Assembly (NCBI GenBank): GCA_016169945.1
Contig: JADLSH010000184.1
Location: 1,736,001-1,800,000 of the forward strand
Reading direction: 5' to 3'
DNA from: Trachythela sp. YZ-2020
Taxonomy: Eukaryota; Cnidaria; Anthozoa; Malacalcyonacea; Clavulariidae
Length of the DNA: 64,000 nucleotides
Shown: in pieces, positions 47,918 to 58,990 of the stretch
Layout: each line of letters begins with the position of its first letter
Numbering within the stretch: the first letter of the stretch is position 1
The notes under the pieces: model-generated
What the model was told of the DNA's origin: nothing
The model's database searches: none
The model's input: the letters and a program-made list of their open reading frames with translations, nothing else
Position numbers and translations under genes: made by a program

Positions 47918-48485
47918 TACATTTAGAATGGGAACCGATTGAAAACATCCTAAAGAAAAGGGAAATAAGCATGACGTTTAACTGAAGCATTAAAAAGACA
48001 ACTACCAGAATATAAATGAGACATGTTTACTATTACCAACAACGCCACGTATCGTCTTATAGAAGCAACGACCGAAAACTTCACTTAAACAAACCCAATA
48101 CTGATTTCATGAAAAAGTCCTTCTCATATATAGGGCAGCGTCTACATGGAACAACTTGCCTTGTGATGTAGTGTCTGATTACGAATCTCTCTCTATTGCA
48201 AGATTTAAAAATTTAATTAATAACTATTTCAAGAATTTGAAAGATTGCAATTGACAATATCTTCAAGACTAAATATAAGTCATTTCATGACACTTGTTTG
48301 AGTTTTATGGAGTTTGGGCCTGCAGTTACATGTCGATTCATAAAACTTGCATGATTGTGTTGTTTGTGTATATATTTTTATCGTATTTTTTTAGAATGAA
48401 TATTTTTGTAAATTGAAACGGCCCCTTGAAAATCAGACTTTGGCTGAAGGGCTACCGTTTTAAAATAATTGTAAATAAATAATCT
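47918..48485 (+). pseudogene. LINE 3' end, array copy 3
   Basis: Parallel to 45960-46530. A 2-base gain in the 'CTCATATATAGGG' region shifts the KKSFSY frame. Confidence 0.78.
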
Positions 48486-49480
48486 CAAATCATTACACTT
48501 AACAACTAATTGCTTAAATTAACATAGATAAATCACGTTAGGAGAACTCGAAAATAGATCAAAATATACCGAAATCTATAGACCTCTTATCGATTTCAGT
48601 AAGACCCAATTATCCTTGCATGCATGTATTATATATATATATTATAGGGATTTTATAAATAGACTTTGTAATTGTCTGATTTTTGACGCTGTTTATCTAA
48701 CGTTATATAATTAAACAAAACCTCTATGACTACAGGTATAGCCTATAGCTATAGCTTCAACACTAATCTCAAATCATTACACTTAACAACTAAGATTTGC
48801 TTAACATAGATAAATCACGTTAGGAGAACTCGAAAATAGATCAGTGCAGTACACCAGAGATCCAAGGCGAAGGTCGAGGGCTTTAGTTACTCGCTTCAAT
48901 ATTCTCCCAACCACCTTTTTCAAATTAGAGTTTGCATTAACCAGTGCAAACATTAACACTCTAGTTTATAATTTTAGCCAGAATGGGGTGAAATTCTAAC
49001 CATGTGTAAGATGAAATGTCGATGCACGTAGCAACGTCTTTGTTAATCAACCAAGAAGTCCTTGTTTAATAATCAAAATTCCTGATTAGATCTGTTCAAA
49101 GATAAATAATATAACCAGGAAAATTCACCTTAGCCAAACAGTGTTGTTTTTAGTGTGAAAAACTTCAAAAGGATATAATGTAGAAATTTTCATTACAGAA
49201 AAGTGCGAAAAAATAGACCGAAATCTATAAGACCTCTTATCGATCTCAGTAAGACCCAATTATCCTTACATGCATGTATTAGCAGAATTAATCGTTGTTT
49301 CTTAAATAGTTATTTACTTGTGGACTTTTTGTTGTTATTGATTTGTTCTTGTATATGTAAACCTCTGGTAATGTAAAAAACTTCAAATACATTCATGGTA
49401 TATAGCAAGTGCCTGACGTATACTTTCTGTGTTGGCGCCACAAACTCATCAAGGCATTGCTAATTGAAGTCTTGTATCTA

Positions 49481-50414
49481 TTGAATATAAGTATTTAAAA
49501 TTAAAATTCAATTGTCTTGTTTTTGACGCTCTTTATCTAACGCTATTATTATTATTATTTAAGCTTATTTACACACGGTAGTCTTTCAGATGTTTTTTTT
49601 TCAAAGAGCCGTGCACATTTACTATAAATTATTATAAAAATATCAAAATTATTAGCTATAAAAACAAAAATATACACTATTTACATGGACGTATGGTTAG
49701 GCATGATGACCTCCCAGTTCAAATACACAAGCCATCGATTAGTCTCTTGAAAGAATTGATAGAAGTCTCAGGTATTTTTGTTATTGGAAGTTTCTCCATC
49801 AAAATTTGGTTCCATGAAACAGCTTCTCTATAGGAGAAGCTTCGTTTTAAGAAATTTGTCTTAGGTTTTGGTAGGTAAAGCTTTTGATGGTTATGTCGTA
49901 GTTGGCAAGTTTGGTTGACCAAGATATTAAACATCAGTTACATCACTCTAAATAATAGACGTGCTTAATACGACACGCCAACGTGTTAGCCCTTATACAC
50001 ATTGTGTGTCACCATGACGCACCAGGCGTGTTATGGCTGGTGACCATTAGATTTCAATACATCTTTATGTGCTTGTTAACCTACATAGGTATGCTATAAG
50101 CAGCGAAGGAATACTGACAGAGACTCGCGCACGCTGTGACGATCACACGTGCACAGTTAAGTGAGCTTGTTATTAAGTAATGCTACATGAAGCATTTTGT
50201 GCGTTGATGCCGCGGATTTTCAGATTAGTACTTAGCAGGCTCAGTTGAACGAACTCGTGTCCACTGCTCGTGTCATCGTGTGGTACCAGAGTGTGTAATA
50301 ATAATAAAATTTATATTGCGCAAATTAACATGCTATATTTAGTATATGATCAAATGCGCAAATGTACCCGCCGTTAGGAACTAAGGACGAACAGCTACAG
50401 ATAAAAACACAATC
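49481..50414. other. Right flank of the array; LINE fragment, no gene
   Basis: Contains an ATT microsatellite (49545-49560), the minus-strand LINE fragment at 49719-49934 and an unassigned AT-rich stretch. Nothing else resolved. Confidence 0.4.
49719..49934 (-). pseudogene. LINE ORF C-terminal fragment
   Basis: Encodes 'CQLRHNHQKLYLPKPKTNFL' and then 'KRSFSYREAVSWN', the terminal block of L2/CR1-like LINE proteins, ending 'INSFKRLIDGLCI'. It is a different family from the one in the 42-49-kb array. Confidence 0.7.
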
Positions 50415-50456
50415 TCGTACCCAGAGCAGGCGATCCTTTTGGCTCTGGGTACGAGA
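50415..50456. repeat. Perfect hairpin (18-bp arms)
   Basis: 'CAATCTCGTACCCAGAGC' and its exact reverse complement, separated by a short loop. A related 'CTCGTACCCAGAGC' occurs at 54550, so this is a terminal motif of a dispersed element. Confidence 0.8.
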
Positions 50457-50758
50457 TTGATAAAAAACATTGTTTATTCTCCCGTGAAACTTCAATGTTT
50501 GTGGTTTCAATTCGCTCAGCCAATCAACGCGAGGCTAGTCGAACATGATTGGCTGACCATTATTATTATTATTATTATTAATACCTGTCCGATCAAATCA
50601 AATGCTCTTGACAAACATTAGACCTGGGTATTAGACCGTTAGAGCTATAAAGTTGAACACCCAGGCGAATATTTTGCTCACAATAGGCTATTTTGTTCTA
50701 TTTTGAGAAATATTCAACTTAATTTCACCATGGATTATAAAAACACTACCATACTGTA

Positions 50759-50901
50759 AAGGCTCTTTTCCACTCGTCGCAAAAACCAACTCGCAAGCTC
50801 GCTGCGAGTACTTTCATCCAATCGTAATGCTCGACAGTTTATTTTAATTACATGCAAGAACTCGCAGCGAGTTGGTTTTGTGATGAGTGGAAAAGAGCCT
50901 T
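50759..50901. mobile_element. Fold-back/MITE (~143 bp)
   Basis: 'AAGGCTCTTTTCCACTC' with 'AACCAACTCGC..GCTCGCTGCGAG' at the left is mirrored by 'CTCGCAGCGAGTTGGTT' and 'GAGTGGAAAAGAGCCTT' at the right. It directly precedes the 69-bp minisatellite. Confidence 0.85.
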
Positions 50902-50902
50902 A

Positions 50903-51515
50903 TTAAGTCATGGCATGCTAATTTGTGCGATGCATCGCACAACCGCACATGACAACCACACTACAATCACTGTAAGTCATTGTATGCTAATTTGTGCGAT
51001 GCATCGCACAACCGCAAATGACAACCACACTACAATCACTGTAAGTCATGGTATGCTAATTTGTGCGATGCACCGCACAACCGCACATGACAACCACACT
51101 ACAATGACTGTAAGTCATGGTATGCTAATTTGTGCGATGCATCGCACAACCGCACATGACAACCACACTACAATGACTGTATGTCATGGTATGCTAATTT
51201 GTGCGATGCATCGCACAACCGCACATGACAACCACACTACAATCACTGTAAGTCATGGTATGCTAATTTGTGCGATGCATCGCACAACCGCAAATGACAA
51301 CCACACTACAATCACTGTAAGTCATGGTATGCTAATTTGTGCGATGCATCGCACAACCGCACGTGACAACCACACTACAATCACTGTAAGTCATGGTATG
51401 TTTGTGCGATGCATCGCACAACCGCACATGACAACCACACTACAATCACTGTAAGCCATGGTATGCTAATTTGTGCGATGCATCACACAACCGCATATGA
51501 CAACCACACTACAAT
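50903..51515. repeat. 69-bp minisatellite with palindromic core, ~9 units
   Basis: Each unit contains the perfect 20-bp palindrome 'TTGTGCGATGCATCGCACAA' followed by 'CGCACATGACAACCACACTA'. The unit length is a multiple of three, so a plus-strand frame stays open for 200 codons (50852-51454, 23-residue repeats containing 'MLICAMHRTTAHDNHTT'). I think this is fortuitous. One unit near 51396 is 5 bp shorter, which breaks the frame. The last units show substitutions. Confidence 0.9.
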
Positions 51516-51910
51516 CAGTCGAAACGAGATGAAAATGGAAGATGTTTCAGGGTCGTTTTTCAAGATATGAAAATTCTTCCTAATGACATCCCTTACTTTG
51601 AAATTGAAGGGATGGTAACCGAGAACTAGGGGTATTTTGTTGTTGGGAACATTACACACAGGGTCTCTAAGGAGGCCTTCGAAAAGGCAGTATCTAAGAG
51701 AGGAGTTGGATAACCGCATTGGACAAAAAGTTTCTCATTTCCTGACTTTTGGTATGGAAGTCCTCATCTTCACTGCAAATGCGGCGAAGACGAAGGAACT
51801 GAGAGAAGGGAATATACCTTTTAGTGTGGTTGGGGTGGGAAGAGAGAAGATAGCTATGGGAGTCAGTCGGCTTGTAGAACACAGAATTCAAAAACCTGCG
51901 ATCAGAGATT
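51483..51910 (-). pseudogene. Penelope-like element RT C-terminal fragment
   Basis: The minus strand reads 'FLNSVFYKPTDSHSYLLSSH', 'KRYIPFSQFLRLRRICSEDE', then after a frame change 'IPLVLGYHPFNFKVRDVIRK' and 'NFHILKNDPET'. The KPTDxHxYL…IPxSQxLRLxRIC pattern is diagnostic of the region after the RT core of Penelope-like elements. Penelope elements often carry hammerheads, but none is seen within this fragment. Confidence 0.8.
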
Positions 51911-52177
51911 AAGCGTATGCTTCGAGTAAGTCGTGAAAAATATTTCAAGTGTATGGAAACCGAAATTAATAGAAACCCGAAGTGTTTCTGGTCAATCTTG
52001 AAACAGAATTCCAAATCTCGTGCCATCCCAAATCGTGTTATCATGCCAACGACAAGCCATGTGGGTGCAGACCATGTCTCTCTGACATCGCAGTCATCCA
52101 TATCGACTGCAGCTGAAGACCCGCAGCAAATTTATTCAATCTATACTTCACATCGTTATTGTCCCTTAGTGAGATGA
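51911..52177 (+). pseudogene. LINE ORF2 fragment between EN and RT
   Basis: Encodes 'MLRVSREKYFKCMETEINRN', 'PKCFWSILKQNSKSRAIPN' and 'ADHVSLTSQSSIS', typical of the linker before the RT domain of L2/CR1-type LINEs. It abuts the oppositely oriented Penelope fragment with almost no gap. Confidence 0.7.
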
Positions 52178-52342
52178 AGTATTTTCCCAAGCCAAGAGTT
52201 TATTTTGCACGCCAGGAAGAATGAAGCCAAAGTGACATTGAACTCCTCCGAATGGCCAACCTATCCTCTTGTGTGATTTTACCCAGCAGTCAACGCGTTG
52301 CAATTATGGTGTTAATTTAAACCTTTTTAATATAAATATAAT

Positions 52343-52596
52343 TGAACACAAATGCGCTGCAGGATTTTATACACTGACCTGCTGTAAAATATATTGAACG
52401 CAATGCGCTGCAGGATTTTATACACTGACCTGCTGTAAAATATGTTGAACGCAATGCGCTGCAGGATTTTATACATTGACCTGCTGTAAAATATATTGAC
52501 AATGCGCTGCAGGATTTTATACACTGACCTGCTGTAAAATATGTTGAACGCAATGCGCTGCAGGATTTTATACACTGACCTGCTGTAAAATATTAA
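52343..52596. repeat. ~51-bp minisatellite, 5 units
   Basis: Unit built on 'AATGCGCTGCAGGATTTTAT' and 'ACTGACCTGCTGTAAAATAT'. The GCTGCAGGATTTTA / TGCTGTAAAATA halves are partly complementary. Confidence 0.88.
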
Positions 52597-52847
52597 CAAG
52601 GCTAATTTGCCGGTGTAGTCGCAATCACATTTATACTAACTGCCAATTAGAAATAACAATCCTAGGAAGCTAGATCAAGCCATACTGCAGCCCTTAATCA
52701 GGTTATTTCAACATACTGCGTTAAACAATTCCCAATGTTTTGGAAATGACGCACGGCATTCCCTTATACATAAAAAAATATTTTGGACTGTTAAAAACAT
52801 GTTTAAAAAAACAGTTTTAAAAAACGTGAAAAATTTCCTAATATGCA

Positions 52848-53165
52848 TAGGGGGACCATACTCATGCCCTGTGGCAATTTGCTTCAAACCATTCCAAATG
52901 CTTCCAGAGAAGGGGTCAAAAACCTTTTCTTTCATGAAAAGAATGACTTTAAGCTCATAAAAATATAAACAAAAAACTTTCCCGAATGCATAGGGGGGAC
53001 CACAAGCAACCAGATGCACTAGCTGTGTTCCCCCCTCTGGTCAAAAACCTTTTCTTTCATGAAAACAATTACTTTCAGCTCATAAAACATTTCACAAAAA
53101 TTTTCCTGAAATGCATAGAAGGGACCACATGCAACCAGAGGCCCTGTGTCCCCCCTCCACCGTTT
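52848..53165. repeat. Three degenerate ~110-bp direct repeats
   Basis: Recurrent 'CAAAAACCTTTTCTTTCATG', 'AGCTCATAAAA' and 'ATGCATAG..GGGACCA'. Short ORFs on either strand are by-products. Confidence 0.75.
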
Positions 53166-53189
53166 TGAACTATTTTTGAAAAGAAACGA

Positions 53190-54024
53190 AAAGTACTGAT
53201 CCTGTGGCTGTGATGCTTTTAACAAACACTTTACAGAAATTGGACCTAGTTTAGCGGCACAAATTCCCCCAACCTCGAGCTCAACATCTAATATTCATCA
53301 GAGCAATAACGTTTTTGAACTGCATGAAGTATCTTCGGAACAAATTTCTAGATTAATTGATAAACTATCATCATGCAAGGCTAGTAGTATTGATAATATT
53401 ACAGTCAGACTATTAAAACTCAGTGTAGCCACTACTATGGACTCACTAGCCCATATAATTAATCTGGTAATTCGTAAAGGAATTATCCCTGCGGACTGGA
53501 AAAGTGCCATGGTATTTAGCAATTTACAAGCAGGATTCCAAACTTGATCTTAACAACTATAGGCCTATCCTTTCTGTAATTGAAAAAATATTTTAGAAAA
53601 TTATTCTCGATCAAACGTACGAATTCCTCAACACCAATGACCTTCTTTCTGATAGGCAGTCAGGATTTCGACCACTGCATTCAACTCTAACTGCGCTGCT
53701 TGACGCCACAGATCAATGGTATAAAAATATGGATAACGGTCTAATTAATGCTATATTGTCTGATACAATTGACCATGATATTCTACTAGAAAAATTAATT
53801 AGCTATGGCTTTAGCAACAGAACAGTAGATCGATTTCGAAACTATCTCTCAGAGCGTCCTCAAATTACTGTTATCAACAATGTATCGTCAGATAGTTGTA
53901 AGGTAACACGTGGTGTACCTCAGGGATCTGTACTAGGTCCACTACTGTTCTTGCTATATATAAATGACCCACCTAACAGCTGTGAATTGGTATCCGATGG
54001 CCGCTTATTCGCTGATGATATTTA
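53190..54024 (+). pseudogene. LINE reverse transcriptase fragment (L2/CR1-like)
   Basis: Runs from 'FTEIGPSLAAQIPP' and 'SSEQISRLIDKLSSCKASSI' through 'SDRQSGFRPLHSTLTALLDA' and 'RTVDRFRNYLSERPQITVIN' to 'TRGVPQGSVLGPLLFLLYIN' and 'GRLFADD'. The PQGSVLGPLLF and FADD blocks are RT motifs. Several stops and frame changes occur (around 53519, 53550-53650 and 54023). Probably the same LINE type as 51911-52177, separated by minisatellites. Confidence 0.88.
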
Positions 54025-54093
54025 ATTTGACATATGCTGATAATGATCCTAATAAGATTATTTCCGTTTTAAACAAGGACCTAATAACAGTGG

Positions 54094-54400
54094 CGTAACT
54101 ACCATGAGTTCAGACCGGGTGAACCCGGGGCCCCCAACCCAAATGGCCCAAAGGGGGGCCCCCAGGCAGCCAAGCTCAGACTGTAGAGCAAAAACAAATT
54201 GACAGGGAAGACTCTGAGAAACGAAAAATGCATGAACGCAACAACAAAATATATATTCTTTCTTGATATATTAAAATGTCGTTTTCTGACCGTCAGAATT
54301 CTGTGTAAAATCTTCCCCCAAAGTCCAGGAAATGGCATTTCAGAGACTCTAGAATTAAAAGATTTTCCGGAAACCAGAAGCCCTAGCTGTATATATATAT
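54094..54400. repeat. GGCGTAACTACC repeat with G/C-rich end
   Basis: 'CAGTGGCGTAACTACC', 'CCGGGGCCCCCAACCC' and 'GGAAATGGCATTTCAGAGA' resemble parts of 56257-56520 and 60895-61180. This is a dispersed element whose members all carry poly-G/C ends and a '…TTTC.GAGA' body. Confidence 0.55.
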
Positions 54401-54668
54401 TTATATTTATATGAGCGTGTTTTGGTTCACGAAATGCCTAAGAGTGCTCGATATCATATAGAGCAAATATATAGTTTTCGCTCACCTCAAGGTATCCACT
54501 ACAGCCTTTTTCACGCAATAATCGATCATCAAGGTGGTATCGTGGTATACCTCGTACCCAGAGCTTCTACGCTTGTGGCTCTCAGAAGCCCTGGGATATC
54601 AAAACCGGAACACCCATAAATGCGGGTGCATTTGGTGGGGGGCTCCCTTCCATAAGTTAAAATAAGAG

Positions 54669-55062
54669 TCAAAATTCCCCTTAACAATTTCCAGTAAAAA
54701 CTATATTTGAGCACTGTATACAATCATTAAACAAAAGAGCACATGCTACTTAAAGTATTATATTAATTATTGTATCTGCCACGCAGGATATAAATCATCA
54801 AATTCTTAAATTACGGTCAATCAATGTAGTTTTTTGACGCGTTTTAAATCAATACAAGAGTCAAGAATGCTTCGATTATTGAATCAATGAGCGTATACTA
54901 AGAATACTATCGCTAAATATTACAGCATCTAGTTCACATTATGTTAAATCAAATCTTCAATGTCATTTTTAGCCAGTTCAAAAAGCAGCTAGTCAGAGCT
55001 ATTGTCGCGTTCGTACCAATTTTTGGTTCATTTATCTCACAGTATTTGTCCAGTGTATCCAA
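54669..55062. repeat. Uninterrupted copy of the host repeat (empty site)
   Basis: Matches 28848-29184 and then, without a break at 55005-55007, 34605-34690. It ends within about 10 bp of the stop codon of the TspO-like gene, so it presumably forms that gene's 3' UTR. Confidence 0.85.
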
Positions 55063-55070
55063 GGACCATC

Positions 55071-58000
55071 TTACATACTCAAGTGTATAAATTTTTCATT
55101 CAGCAATGGCTGATCAAAGTATTTAACTTTCTTATTCTTTTGCACTTGCAAAGCGATTCTTGCAATGACCAAAATTATGACTATGACCAGCAAGGCCATG
55201 GTGAATCGCGCACTGATGCTGTTAGGGTCCCAATTTTTGGCCAGGCTTGCCGAGAGGGCCCACAGAATTGCCGGCCAATCAGAATAGGTGTAGTTGAGGT
55301 ATGGTTGAAACGTGAAATTCTGGAGGATGAACCAGAGCAATGCGATCACCAGGAGTGCGGCAAGGACCAGAGCACAGGAGGTTGGCATTGGGACATTGGA
55401 GTGGTAGGTCAGGACCATAGCAAAGTTTAACAGAGAGGCAATAGTCACCCAGGCTGCATTAAGCATGATTCCTAGAGCATAAATATGGTTATTATATACA
55501 TTGTATATAGTCACTACATGTCTTCTGGTTGGCTAATTGCTTACAGTTAAATATGGCAATTGCGCAAGCTACAATAGGCACTTTTTTTAGCGAGTGGCAG
55601 TTTTACGTACAGAATAAAAACAACATGAATAAACGATGGTTTTTTGAAAGTTTTTGCGTAAAAAATACACTCTTTTGAAACTTTTATCAGAACTATAGTA
55701 AGTAAATTAGGTTTCTAATATTTTGTCGTTCTTATTTTCATTTTATAATTGGTTTTTCCCCAATATTTTAGAACTAAGCGTTGTTATGTGCGACAGAATT
55801 TAAATCGTTGTTTATCGAAGGAGTTTAATATCAATGCAATGTATAATAAAACAATTATTGAATTCGGTTTTTGTTATATCCGAAATTATCAAGGTCTCAG
55901 TTAGTGTTATCACTTATCTTGACATTGATATTTCCCGGCAGATATCACAAAAACCTCAAGGATAAAATTATCAGTAGCAGACATAGGGAAGGGAGGGGGA
56001 AATGTGTGCCCCCCCCCCCCCTCCCAATGTTCCCTAAGTTGCAACAAACTTTTTTCAACCATGAAAGCTGATGACCTTTTAATCATGCAAATTGGCATTA
56101 CATTTTATTTTGAGCAAAAAAATTGAAGAACAGCAATAAAAGGAAGATTATATGTCGGTAACCTAAATTTGCACCTTCCTGCTGAATACTTGGCAAAGTT
56201 CCTGCCACTGTCAGTAAGTTAGAGCAAGTTAAATTTCTGTAGCAAATAAGGATATGCAGGGGCGTAGGAACGTATTCAATATTGGGGGGCCCAAGCTCCC
56301 GAGGCGCCACCGTGGTTGGCGCCGAGCAAATTTTTTTTTAAATTTGAAGCCCCCAGATCGCCGGAAACGGCCGTTTCAGAGTCTTATCTACCTCTTTTAG
56401 TAAGCTTGTTCAGGCAACTAAGCTATTTCCATCATTTTCATGAAAATTATTCCGAAAGATATTCGGCCCCCCCTCATATAATATTGGGGGGGGGGCGGCC
56501 CCCCGGCCCCCCCCGCCCCTCTGAGAAATTCAGAGTTGTATATACAGACGCGATTTGCGTCAAATGTCAACGGGAAATCTCACGTTCACACTCACATTCA
56601 AAGAGCGAAAACGCATAGAAGTCATTTATTCCCAAGGATAAGTTTAATATCATTAGAAAGAGCATTAAATTCTACATAATATAAATGAATAAAAAAAATA
56701 TCCTATAGAATACGTAATGAGAAAATCAGAGTTGAAAATACAGAGGCGATTTGCGTCAAATGTCAACGGAAAATCTCACGTTACACACTCACATTCAAAG
56801 AGCGAAAACACATAGAAGTCATTTAGTCCCCAGGATAAGTTTAATATCGTTAGAAACAGCATTAAATTCTACATAATACAAATGAATAAATAAAATATCC
56901 TATAGAATATGTAATGAGAAATTCGAAGTTGTTTCATATGGTCTCGCTTTGCGTATAAATTCTGCATTTGAATAGCTCATGTTACACACTGACATTCAAA
57001 TGCAAAAACGCTTATAAATTGTTTGGTCTCCAGGACAAGTTTGGTATCGTTAAAAAGAGAATAAAATCCTACACAATATATGTGAAAATGGAAATATCAT
57101 ACACATTTGGTAATAAGAAAATGATGGATCTTTTTAGTGATGCTGCATACATTTTAAGCCGCAGGGGGTGACGAATGTCGTGATGGCAATGTGCCAATGA
57201 GGCATAAAGATTATGACTAGCTGCAGTTTAATGCTTTATAAAAGGCTTATTTTCTGCGACAAAAATTGTCAATATTTTGGTTGCTATAGTATGAATCGAA
57301 AGTGTACCGTTTAATCTATTAGATGCATCATTGAAGAAGTACAACTGATGATGGAAATGATAAATTTAAGCAGAATTTAACAAGTGTTTATACTTTTCTA
57401 TGATGTAATGAGCAAATGAGAGCTACATATTGTCACACTGTTAGGTAATTTTCCTGTTTGTTATATATTAATTCAATCTCGTTGCCGTTGGTAAATATGG
57501 ATTTTTGAATTAATGATTTGTTTGTAATATGGCTGATGGTTAAAATCATTGTTATTTTCTGTAATCTTTTCTGTCTGTATTGTCTAAATTGCTTGATACT
57601 TTAAGTAGTGTTCAATATATGCTTGAAATATCCAAATTTATATACTTTTATACAAGAAATATGCATTTTTAAGCTCAATGCTTTTCAAATGATGGGAAAT
57701 AGCGTGCTCACCACATGTGGCCATTATCTGCTTATTGAATCCTCGATGATTGACGTACGAATTGGTGATGAATATCGTGATGAATATCGTGATGAATGTC
57801 GAGATGAATGTAGTGACAGTTTCACAGTAGTGTCTAGACAGTCTAGTGAAATAGGCTGCATCGTTGTGTGCTCTATGCAAACCAGTCTTTAATGATTGCA
57901 GAGATATATCGACACTGACTGTACCCTATGTGAAATAGTCTGCATCTGTCTTGTCGTTTGCGTGCTCTATGCAAATAAGTCTATTACATTGCTGTCATTG

Positions 58001-58559
58001 GCCACCACGATGTTCAACGTAATAATATTGTCGCTACTGGAAAACCTCAAAACCGACTTTCCCACTTACCATTTTCAACCAAGACAGCCATGCATATAGC
58101 ATCAGGTTTATGCTGTTGTTCCAACTCTTTCTGATACGTCCTATAGTTCACATACACTACATACAACAGCGCGTAGAGAGCGACTTGATTTCCGACCAGT
58201 ATCACACAACTCGAGACAATTGACTCGGAGGTGAACGCATACAACCACGCGACGTTTGCAATGTCACATACGATGTACAACAAATAAAACAAAGCATTCA
58301 GAACAGGCGGTACATCTCGGCATTCCGTGGTTATAGCATAAACAATATACGCTAAATTCCATGTGTATATTAAGGCCCAAATCGAGAGAGCCCATCCAGC
58401 CGGAGTTATATCCAAAACATAAGTATCCGACACGTTTGCTACAGAATGTGAGAATGGCTGATGTCCAAGGCCCGCCAAAGCGTTCAAAACGATCTTGAAA
58501 ACGCAACTGCCAAAAGCTAAAAGCGATAGAATGATTGTGCTAGCTTTAGGTTGTCGCAT
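55071..58559 (-). CDS. Multi-span membrane protein, TspO/MBR-like, 2 exons, 296 aa
   Basis: Exon 1 is 58559-58070 and exon 2 is 55471-55071; the donor is G|GTAAGT and the acceptor CTCTAG|G. A glycine codon is split across the junction and the total is 891 nt with stop. The protein starts 'MRQPKASTIILSLLAFGSC' and has about seven hydrophobic spans. Conserved blocks are 'ITPAGWALSIWALIYTW', 'VAWLYAFTSESIV', 'NGIMLNAAWVTIASLLNF' and 'WPAILWALSASLAKNWD'. The 'TPAGW.xSIW..IY.W' pattern recalls the TspO/MBR superfamily and related invertebrate orphans; cholesterol/porphyrin binding cannot be claimed. Intron 1 is 2.6 kb and carries tandem repeats. Confidence 0.8.
56257..56520. repeat. GGGGCGTAGGAAC repeat, intronic
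   Basis: Paralogue of 3625-3900 ('GCAGGGGCGTAGGAA', 'GAGGCGCCACCGTGGTTGGC', 'TTTCAGAGTCTTAT'), with runs of G and C at 56486-56516. Confidence 0.65.
56521..57120. repeat. Three ~200-bp direct repeats in the intron
   Basis: Units start near 56521, 56720 and 56916 with 'GAGAAATTC.GAGTTGT'. They share 'GCGATTTGCGTCAAATGTCA', 'ATTAAATTCTACATAATA' and 'AAATATCCTATAGAATA'. The third unit is the most diverged. Confidence 0.8.
57764..57820. repeat. 12-bp microsatellite-like run
   Basis: 'GATGAATATCGT' repeated about four times with drift to 'GATGAATGTCGA'. The encoded DEYR repeats lie in an unsupported ORF inside the membrane-protein intron. Confidence 0.75.
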
Positions 58560-58764
58560 GTTGGTGTTATAATTTGGAAAACGTTTCGAAATTAGTTGTA
58601 GAATGTAGTTGTCTTCCTCCAGCGAGGTTTTGATGTAAACAGATCGTGTTGTAATGAATAATGCAAATATGGTTCAAATTAGCATGATGACATTCATGTG
58701 ATATTTTGGTTACGTAACCAACAATAGGATTTAAATTTCACGTTTGAATTCTACCATCAACAAG

Positions 58765-58990
58765 ATTGTGTTCGCAATAGACTTGTAGCAAGCTTGTGTA
58801 TAATGTGTCTTGTTCTATTATTTCTATTATTTTATCAAACTTTAGCTTATCAAACTGCTAAAGTTACTTTATATTTTTATAGTTTGTCACTCACAACTCG
58901 TTAACAAGTTGTTAAATTGCTACACTTCGACCAGAGGTTACAACAAGTTTTGGAACAACTTGTAGTCTTGTACTGACAACTCTGTTGAGT
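58765..58990. repeat. ACAACTTGTT palindromic repeat family, diverged copy
   Basis: 'CAATAGACTTGTAGCAAGCT', 'CTCGTTAACAAGTTGTTAAA' and 'GGAACAACTTGTAG'. It lies upstream of the membrane-protein gene and is the most decayed of the five copies. Confidence 0.7.

Larger units (their letters stand above)
42017..49480. repeat. Irregular tandem array of ~2-2.5-kb composite units
   Basis: Successive units share, in order: block A ('TGACGCTGTTTATCTAACGT', 'GACTACAGGTATATAGCCTA'), a LINE 3' end, truncated block B, block A again, full block B ('CGAAGGTCGAGGGCTTTAGT', 'GATCAGATCTGTTCAAAG'), a TA tract, a 251-bp MITE, and a palindrome. Corresponding palindromes start at 43184, 45718 and 47672 (spacing 2,534 and 1,954 bp). 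The array edges share 'TTGGCGCCACAAA.TCA' at 42050 and 49433. Size differences come from retrozyme and SINE insertions. No ORF in block B has recognisable features. Confidence 0.85.

Noticed and set aside
50852..51454. 200-codon ORF of 23-residue repeats
   Set aside because: It exists only because the minisatellite unit is 69 bp; a 5-bp-shorter unit breaks it, and it has no signal peptide or family features.
57608..57892. 94-codon plus ORF with DEYR repeats
   Set aside because: It lies in the intron of the opposite-strand membrane-protein gene and depends on a 12-bp tandem repeat.
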